64,000 bases of DNA from Pacificimonas aurantium. Its GTDB lineage: Bacteria; Pseudomonadota; Alphaproteobacteria; Sphingomonadales; Sphingomonadaceae. Both the position numbers and the translations under genes were made by a program. The notes under the pieces were generated by a model. That model worked only from the letters and a program-made list of their open reading frames with translations, was not told where the DNA came from and did not search any database. This document shows positions 57,348 to 64,000 of this stretch, one piece after another (within the stretch, counting starts at the first letter, position 1; each line of letters starts with the position of its first letter). Location: the NCBI RefSeq assembly GCF_020092905.1, contig NZ_JAGSGB010000002.1:1178001-1242000 (forward strand). Reading direction: 5' to 3'.

Positions 57348-59483
57348 TCATCTTTTCCCATCCCCGCTTCTGGCATCGCCGGGACGGTAAATCTCCGCGG
57401 CGCGGGCGCGCACGGCGGCTTCGTCCAGAAGTACAGGCTTCCATTCTTCCCTGGCGAACATTTCCACCTGGCTGTTGTAGTGCGGCGTGCCGGGACGTTC
57501 CACCGCGCTGCCGAACTGGTGGATCGACGACGACTTCAGCTCGCCGTCCGCCTGCCATTCGACGAGCATGATAAAGCTGTCGCCGATCGTGCCCCGCAGG
57601 CGCCCGTCCGGTTCCTCCGCATAATAGATTGCCCTTAGCGCCTCCGGACCGCCGGTCGTCCCCACATCTGCCGACCCGCGGCGAACGCGCAGAACGTCCT
57701 GCAAGGGCGGGTCGAGGCGGCCGAAATGTAGAAGCAGCTTTTCCGTCGCGCGCGACAGCGTCTCAGCTGCACCGCCCATCTCCTCGCCCTGATAGCCGCG
57801 CCGGGCGCCGTCCTGCATGACGTAGGCAGCAAGCGCGTCGGCGTCCCCTTCGCCGTCGAGAGACCAGTCCCAAGTGGCAAGGAGGCGCTTTGCAGCCTGT
57901 TCATCCTCCGACTGCGGCTCTACGGCCATCAGCAATTTCCACCACCCGGCGGGCCAGCCGGACGGGTCGCGCGAATAGCCCTTGTCGAATTTCAGCGCGA
58001 GCAGCTCCTCGCGCGACAGCCGGCCATCCTCGTCCTCTCGATAGATTTCCATCATCCGAAGCGCCCGGTTCGTGACCCGGTCCTCCACGCCCAGTCGTCG
58101 GGGATAGTCCTCCGGCCTCAGATTGTCGGCGTCGGCGCTGGCCACCCAGGGGGAATTGTTCGCATTGGCGATGAAGCCCGACGGAGGATTGTAAAGCGCC
58201 GGGATTTCCTCTGGCTGCACATAGTCCATCCAGAGGGCGTCGGGGTCGTCGCCCGGAAGGACGCCGGCCCAGTCGTAACCTTCGGCCCGCTGCGGAAAGC
58301 TGGCGTTGTAAAGGAGCCCGATATTCCCGGCCTCGTCCGCATAGACGAAGTTTGTCCCGTGAACGGCCTGCATTGCCATCACGTCTTTCCACTCGGCGAA
58401 GTTTTCAGCCTTCGGCAGACGGACATATTGCTCGATGCCGCGCGCATCGTCGATCCCGGCATAGCGCACGGCAAAGGCGCCCCGGGCATTGACGATGACC
58501 GGGCCATGGACCGACCGGTGAACTGTGCGCGGAACGGGCACTGTCAGCGGACCGAAGCCGACGCGCAGCCAGATGCGCCGGGATTCCAGCGGCAACCATT
58601 CCTCTCCGAACCGGTAGCGTTCCCCGCTCTCGTCGAGAACGAGCCTGTAGGTATCTACGAGGTCGGGCCGGTTCACGGTATTTGCCCAGCCGAGATGACG
58701 GTTGTGGCCGAGGAGCGGAAAGGGCGAGCCGGGGAAGTTGGCTCCTGCGAAATTCAGACCCTCATCCGACTTCACATGTAGCTCGTACCACGCGACGGCC
58801 CCCGTCCAGGGCTGGTGCGAATTGATGACAAGGCGTGTTGCGCCGTCGGTCGTACCGGACGGCGACAGCGCGAAGGCGTTCGAACCCTTTTCCTCGGCCA
58901 CGAGAGTGACGGGCGGGCGCGGCGGAAGCTCTCCCGCGACCAGCGGCGAGATCACGCCATCAAGACCGTAGAAAAAGGGTGAGCGGAGAACGAAGCCCGT
59001 CACCACGTCGATACCGGTTGTCGGAAACAGGCTCATTCGCTTCACCTGCCCGGGATTCGCCTCCGCAAAGGCATTGAGCCCGGCCGCATAGGCTTCCACA
59101 ATGGCCCGGGTCGCTTCACTCAGCTTGGCATAGTCGCGTGTGGCGGTCTCACGTGCGCCCAGCAGGTGATAGGCGAAGTCGATTGCCGCTCCATCGGCGC
59201 CCGCTACCGTGCCGTAGCGCCCGCGCGTCTGCAGAACCACGTCCTGAAGTGTCGTGAAATCGTCTTCGGCATGTGCCCAGGCGACGCCGTAAGCGACATC
59301 CGCATCGGTGGCGCCGAACACATGGGGCACGCCGAACTCGTCGCGTACGATTTCGACATCATAGTCGCGGGACGGCGGCGGCGCGTAACTGGCTGCTGTC
59401 AGTGGTTCCCACAGCATCAGCGCAAGGACCGCCAAGGCCAGAACCAGAAGAGCACCCAGCAGCGCCCGGCTCGCAATCGACAC
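57348..59483 (-). CDS. Penicillin-amidase-family Ntn acylase, membrane-anchored
   Basis: The 711-residue precursor belongs to the S45 acylase family (penicillin G, acyl-homoserine lactone and aculeacin acylases). A hydrophobic N-terminal helix (residues 7-25) targets it to the envelope. The alpha chain has VEIVRDEFGVPHVFGATD and AYGVAWAHAEDDF. Self-cleavage is predicted before Ser201 in EEKGSNAFALSP. The beta chain has NSHQPWTGAVAWYELHV, LGHNRHLGWANTV and ANANNSPWV. The amide substrate is unknown. The start is GTG at 59483, 19 bases after the permease stop. Confidence 0.92.
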   Translation of the reverse strand: MSIASRALLGALLVLALAVLALMLWEPLTAASYAPPPSRDYDVEIVRDEFGVPHVFGATDADVAYGVAWAHAEDDFTTLQDVVLQTRGRYGTVAGADGAAIDFAYHLLGARETATRDYAKLSEATRAIVEAYAAGLNAFAEANPGQVKRMSLFPTTGIDVVTGFVLRSPFFYGLDGVISPLVAGELPPRPPVTLVAEEKGSNAFALSPSGTTDGATRLVINSHQPWTGAVAWYELHVKSDEGLNFAGANFPGSPFPLLGHNRHLGWANTVNRPDLVDTYRLVLDESGERYRFGEEWLPLESRRIWLRVGFGPLTVPVPRTVHRSVHGPVIVNARGAFAVRYAGIDDARGIEQYVRLPKAENFAEWKDVMAMQAVHGTNFVYADEAGNIGLLYNASFPQRAEGYDWAGVLPGDDPDALWMDYVQPEEIPALYNPPSGFIANANNSPWVASADADNLRPEDYPRRLGVEDRVTNRALRMMEIYREDEDGRLSREELLALKFDKGYSRDPSGWPAGWWKLLMAVEPQSEDEQAAKRLLATWDWSLDGEGDADALAAYVMQDGARRGYQGEEMGGAAETLSRATEKLLLHFGRLDPPLQDVLRVRRGSADVGTTGGPEALRAIYYAEEPDGRLRGTIGDSFIMLVEWQADGELKSSSIHQFGSAVERPGTPHYNSQVEMFAREEWKPVLLDEAAVRARAAEIYRPGDARSGDGKR

Positions 59484-59502
59484 TATTCCCTGTCCCCCAA
59501 GA

Positions 59503-60987
59503 TCAGGAGCGCGCCTGCTTCAGGCGCAGACCGCGCGGTGTTACCCACCGTTCTGCAGCGTCGAACAAGCCCTGGATCACCAAGGCGAGCGCGGCCGCCG
59601 GAATGGCACCTTCAAGGATCAGCGGCGTGGACGCAAGGCGGATGCCGGTCAGGATCGGCTGGCCGTACCCCCCGGCACCGATGATCGCGCCAAGCGTGGC
59701 AAGGCCCACCGCGATGACAGCTGCCGTCTTGATACCGGCCATGATGGTGGGAGCCGCCAGCGGCAGCTCGACCCGGCGGAGGCGGGCCCGGCGAGACAGG
59801 CCGAGCGCATCGGCGCTGTCTAGAAGCGCAGCCGGAATGTTGGTCAGCCCGGAATGTACATTCCGGACGATCGGCAGCAGCGAATAGACAAACAGTGCCG
59901 CGATGGTTGGCACAAAGCCGATGCCCAATAGCGGAATGAGGATGACGAAGAGCGCCAGGCTGGGAATCGTCTGAAGGATTCCGACGGCGCCCAAGATCAA
60001 ATTTCCGAAACGCGGCAGGCGCGCGGCGAGGATGCCGACGGGGAGCGCAATCAGAATTGCGGCGCCAAGCGCGATGCCGACCAGCGCGAGATGTTCGAGC
60101 GTGCGCGCCCAGATACGCGCGGCCAGTCCGGCCTCGGCACTGTCATCCTCAACCGCGGTCCCGGTGACCCGCGAGACCACCTCTGCCGCCAGGACCCCTT
60201 CATCCTCGCCGCCGAACTGGGCACGGCCGTTGATCTCCTGCATCGCCGCTTCGTCGAGCGCGCCTGCAAGCCCTTCGAGGGCGGAGACGGCAGCGGAGGG
60301 CAGATCATCGCGGTAGAGATAGACGGCATCATAAGTCGGGAAGTGTTCGAGGTCGTCCTCAAGCAGAACGAGATCATGTTGAGCGATCTGCGGGTCGGTC
60401 GTGTAGGCATCGATCAGGTCGGTCTCGCCGCTCGCAAGCGCGCGGTATCCGAGATCATGCAGCAGGCCGCGCACATTGCCATGCGGCAGTCCGTAGGCAG
60501 CCTTCAACGCCCGCCAGCCGTCGGCGCGGTCGAGGAACTCGTTTTCCACCCCCCAGATCAGGTCCGGATGATCCTTCAGGTCGCTGACGGTCCGGACGCC
60601 AAGTTCTGCGGCGCGCTCGGGCATCATCGCGATGGCGTAATTGTTGGAGAAGCCGATCGGCTCGGTGATGCGGAGCCCGCGACTGGCAAGGGCTGCCACC
60701 AGATCACCGTGACTTTCGATCCGCTCCGACGCGAGCGTCTGGTAGCGTAGCGTGCCGGTATAGGCCGGATAAACGTCCACCTCGCCCGCAATGGCGGCGT
60801 CGAAGACGACGCGCGTCCCCCCAAGCTCCTGTCTGTGACGCACAGGCTCGTCGGTTCCCTGCGCGATGGCGAGCCGCGCCATCTCGCCCAGAATCACATT
60901 TTCGGTAAAAACCTTTGACGCGACCGTGATTTCCGCCGCTGCCGGGGTCGCGAAAAGCATTGCCAGGAGGCAGAGAAAGATCCTCAC
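59503..60987 (-). CDS. ABC importer, fused binding-protein and permease (quaternary amine type)
   Basis: The 494-residue protein has a signal peptide (about residues 1-18) and an OpuC/EgtU-type binding domain (about 19-265; ITVASKVFTENVILGEMARL, ELGGTRVVFDAAIAGEVDVY, LDRADGWRALKAAYGLPHG). An inner-membrane permease domain follows (about 290-480; LPIVRNVHSGLTNIPAALLD as coupling region). The binding domain comes first, so it should face the periplasm. The ligand could be betaine, choline, carnitine or ergothioneine. The start is GTG at 60987 and overlaps the ATPase stop (GTGA). Confidence 0.9.
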   Translation of the reverse strand: MRIFLCLLAMLFATPAAAEITVASKVFTENVILGEMARLAIAQGTDEPVRHRQELGGTRVVFDAAIAGEVDVYPAYTGTLRYQTLASERIESHGDLVAALASRGLRITEPIGFSNNYAIAMMPERAAELGVRTVSDLKDHPDLIWGVENEFLDRADGWRALKAAYGLPHGNVRGLLHDLGYRALASGETDLIDAYTTDPQIAQHDLVLLEDDLEHFPTYDAVYLYRDDLPSAAVSALEGLAGALDEAAMQEINGRAQFGGEDEGVLAAEVVSRVTGTAVEDDSAEAGLAARIWARTLEHLALVGIALGAAILIALPVGILAARLPRFGNLILGAVGILQTIPSLALFVILIPLLGIGFVPTIAALFVYSLLPIVRNVHSGLTNIPAALLDSADALGLSRRARLRRVELPLAAPTIMAGIKTAAVIAVGLATLGAIIGAGGYGQPILTGIRLASTPLILEGAIPAAALALVIQGLFDAAERWVTPRGLRLKQARS

Positions 60988-61823
60988 AGCAACGTCTCGG
61001 CTTCGATGAACTGAGTGACGAAGGGATCGGCCGGCGCGCGTTCGAACTCCTCGTAACTCCCTTCCTGCACCACGGACCCGCCGCGCATCAGGACCAGCCG
61101 GTCGGAAAAGAACTGCGCCTCCGACAAGCTGTGCGTGACCAGAACGACGGTCGTTCCCAGCGTCTCGATGATCGTCTTCAATTCCTTCGCCAGCTCGGCC
61201 CGAATGATCGGATCGAGTGCGGAGAGCGGTTCGTCGAGCAGAAGCACATCGGGCTCGAGCATCAGTGCCCGCACGATTCCCACCCGCTGCTTCTGACCAC
61301 CGGAGAGCTCGGCCGGATAGCGGTCCAGCTGCGCGCGGTTTAGATGAGTGAGGTCCGCCAACTCCTCGATCCGGGCCTCGGTCTCGGCCCGGTCGCGCCC
61401 CAGCTCGTGGCTCATCAGCGCGACATTTTCCCGCGCGGTGAGATGGGGAAAAAGACCTCCATCCTGCACAACATATCCGAGGCGGCGCCGCACGCCACGC
61501 CAGTCGGTCACGACTTCGCCGTCGAATCTGACTTCGCCTTCAGGTGCGACGAGGCCGGCCAGCACCCGCAGCAGCGTCGTCTTCCCCGATCCGGAGGGAC
61601 CGATCAGAACCAGTGTCGCGCCCGGACGCACGTCGAGACTTACCGGCCGGAGAGCGACTGTCTCGCCGTAGCGGACCGATACGTTGTTCAGGGAAAACAC
61701 GGGCGGAGCAAAGCCGATGCCGGGCGTCTGAGCAACCCGCAGGCGGGCAAGCGACCTGCCGAAGCGTCGGCTGAGCTTACATTCGCAGCGCGTCTCTGAC
61801 GGTGCCGACAGCCGCTCTACCAC
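60984..61823 (-). CDS. ABC importer ATPase (quaternary amine type)
   Basis: This is the ATPase partner of the fused permease. Walker A is IGPSGSGKTTLLRV, the Q-loop VVQDGGLFP, the signature LSGGQKQRVGIVRAL and Walker B LLLDEPLSALDP, followed by the H-loop VTHSLSEA. The C-terminal regulatory domain of OpuA-type ATPases is absent. The given start is GTG at 61823 (279 residues), but the first 40 residues are not family-like; a GTG at 61700 would start just before FSLNNVSVRYG. It is the first gene of the minus-strand run through ubiG. Confidence 0.9.
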   Translation of the reverse strand: MVERLSAPSETRCECKLSRRFGRSLARLRVAQTPGIGFAPPVFSLNNVSVRYGETVALRPVSLDVRPGATLVLIGPSGSGKTTLLRVLAGLVAPEGEVRFDGEVVTDWRGVRRRLGYVVQDGGLFPHLTARENVALMSHELGRDRAETEARIEELADLTHLNRAQLDRYPAELSGGQKQRVGIVRALMLEPDVLLLDEPLSALDPIIRAELAKELKTIIETLGTTVVLVTHSLSEAQFFSDRLVLMRGGSVVQEGSYEEFERAPADPFVTQFIEAETLL

Positions 61824-61904
61824 GCTTTCAGATGGTTAGCGGAACAGGCACGGGACTTGCTTACCCGAGCGGCGGGGGGACCGAAAACTCTGTAGGAAAC
61901 ACAG

Positions 61905-62540
61905 ATGCGAGTTCTTCGGTTCATCGCCGCCAGCCTTCTGGCGGTTTCGTCCGCGCCCGGTTCGGCGCTTGTTATAACTTCGGACAGTCTCTCGATCCTG
62001 GGAGACGGAAACACGGGATCCTCCGTAGTCCCTATCGACTTCGCCCAGATCGGGGGAGACGGCAGCAGCATTTCCAGAGCAGTCGCCGAGTTCGACATTT
62101 CGGTCTTCGACGAGGACACGAAAGTCACGCTGAGCTTCGTCGTCGACGAGGCCAATGGCTGTTGCGGCCAGGCCACCTTCGACGGCTTCTTCGGTCTCGT
62201 TCAATATGAGGGCGACAATCTTCTGGAAGTGGCCGACTATCAGGCCACGTCCCTCGGCACGATCGCCAACCTCCCCATCTCCGGCGCGACGACCTCCGCA
62301 GGCGACCGGTTCGAACTGGATGTCACCCAGTCGTTCAATTTCGCGGTACAGCAAGGCCATGAGGCATTCGGGGTCATCCTGTTTCACACGCCGGAATCGA
62401 CTGCATCGCAAAGCTGGGGATTTTCCAACTTCGCGCTGGAGCTGGAAGAAGCGAACATCGCGGTCCCCGGGCCGGGCTCGCTGGGCCTGCTGGGGCTTGC
62501 ACTCTGCCTCTTGGGATTCAGCCGGCGAAAGTTCGCCTAG
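61905..62540 (+). CDS. PEP-CTERM-like surface/exported protein
   Basis: The 211-residue product has a signal peptide (residues 1 to about 21), a beta-rich acidic middle and a C-terminal sorting-type tail. The tail is VPGPGSLGLLGLAL, then CLLGFS and RRKFA: a short Pro/Gly motif, a hydrophobic helix and an Arg-rich end, as in PEP-CTERM proteins, except that the Glu of PEP is Gly. Such proteins are processed by exosortase/EpsH-type enzymes; none is in this window. The middle (FDISVFDEDTKVTLSFVVDE) has no recognised domain. It is divergent from the ABC ATPase gene. Confidence 0.75.
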   Translation: MRVLRFIAASLLAVSSAPGSALVITSDSLSILGDGNTGSSVVPIDFAQIGGDGSSISRAVAEFDISVFDEDTKVTLSFVVDEANGCCGQATFDGFFGLVQYEGDNLLEVADYQATSLGTIANLPISGATTSAGDRFELDVTQSFNFAVQQGHEAFGVILFHTPESTASQSWGFSNFALELEEANIAVPGPGSLGLLGLALCLLGFSRRKFA

Positions 62541-62588
62541 ACCGGTTGACGCCTCTCGCCTCTGCCCGGAAAGTCCACGGGACACCTT

Positions 62589-62616
62589 CTTGTGTTGCAT
62601 AAACGACACACTATAT
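62589..62616 (+). promoter_or_regulatory. Candidate promoter of clpB
   Basis: CTTGTG (62589-62594) and CTATAT (62611-62616) are separated by 16 bases, about 85 bases upstream of the clpB ATG. The -35-like box resembles the CTTG core of heat-shock promoters, but the -10 region does not match that consensus well. Control by sigma32 is expected for clpB but is not shown by this sequence. Confidence 0.3.
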
Positions 62617-62698
62617 CGTTTTGGCAACGATTTCCGGGCAGGGGTGAGCTGGCTGCCAGCCTGCTCCGCTCAGAAGACGAGACCAGGGGTAAGGCTGT

Positions 62699-64000
<1,302 letters not shown>

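Overview
The window is GC-rich chromosomal DNA of an alphaproteobacterium, most likely of the order Sphingomonadales. The evidence is the alphaproteobacterial order secY-adk-rpsM-rpsK-rpoA-rplQ, a glycine/arginine-rich extension on ribosomal protein S5, the block divL-tsaE-amgK-murU-addB-addA-trxA beside ahcY, and a peptidase M2, a SIMPL protein and a PEP-CTERM-type protein. No tRNA, rRNA, CRISPR array, insertion sequence or phage gene was seen. The order is inferred from gene content; a genus cannot be given.

Bases 1-19226 hold the str-S10-spc-alpha ribosomal supercluster, all on the minus strand (rpsL, rpsG, fusA, tuf, rpsJ through rplO, secY, adk, rpsM, rpsK, rpoA, rplQ). It starts from a sigma70-like promoter about 230 bases upstream of rpsL. 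It is interrupted by hairpins or terminator-like structures after tuf, after rplO and after rpsK. A second promoter sits in the 374-base gap before rpsM. secA and a PAS-GGDEF diguanylate cyclase follow (19542-23380), then argJ and a GST-like protein on the plus strand.

Bases 25753-37132 are a minus-strand operon whose genes mostly overlap: a DivL-type pseudokinase (tyrosine at the phospho-acceptor position), tsaE, amgK, murU, addB, addA, with trxA last. Upstream lie ahcY, with a perfect 20-base palindrome in its promoter region, and yqgE. Bases 39508-47881 hold a peroxiredoxin, an overlapping pair of exported proteins (peptidase M2 and SIMPL), an alpha/beta hydrolase, a methyltransferase, a DUF4336 protein, glutaminase and a membrane GGDEF protein.

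Bases 47930-56587 carry asd, then a plus-strand operon of glutamate-type dehydrogenase, membrane helix-hairpin-helix protein, lipoprotein and GST. These are followed by a DNA glycosylase, a 2Fe-2S ferredoxin with a clear promoter and terminator, a LytS/LytTR two-component pair and adjacent CHAD and CYTH genes. Bases 56603-61823 are a minus-strand operon of an ABC ATPase, a fused binding-protein/permease, an Ntn-type acylase and ubiG. The window ends with a PEP-CTERM-like protein and the 5' part of clpB.

Most of the window is core housekeeping DNA. I did not find a clearly new multi-gene system. The points most worth a second look are the DivL pseudokinase operon, the RNA structures in the ribosomal cluster, the ahcY operator, the importer-acylase operon and the LytTR-CHAD-CYTH block.
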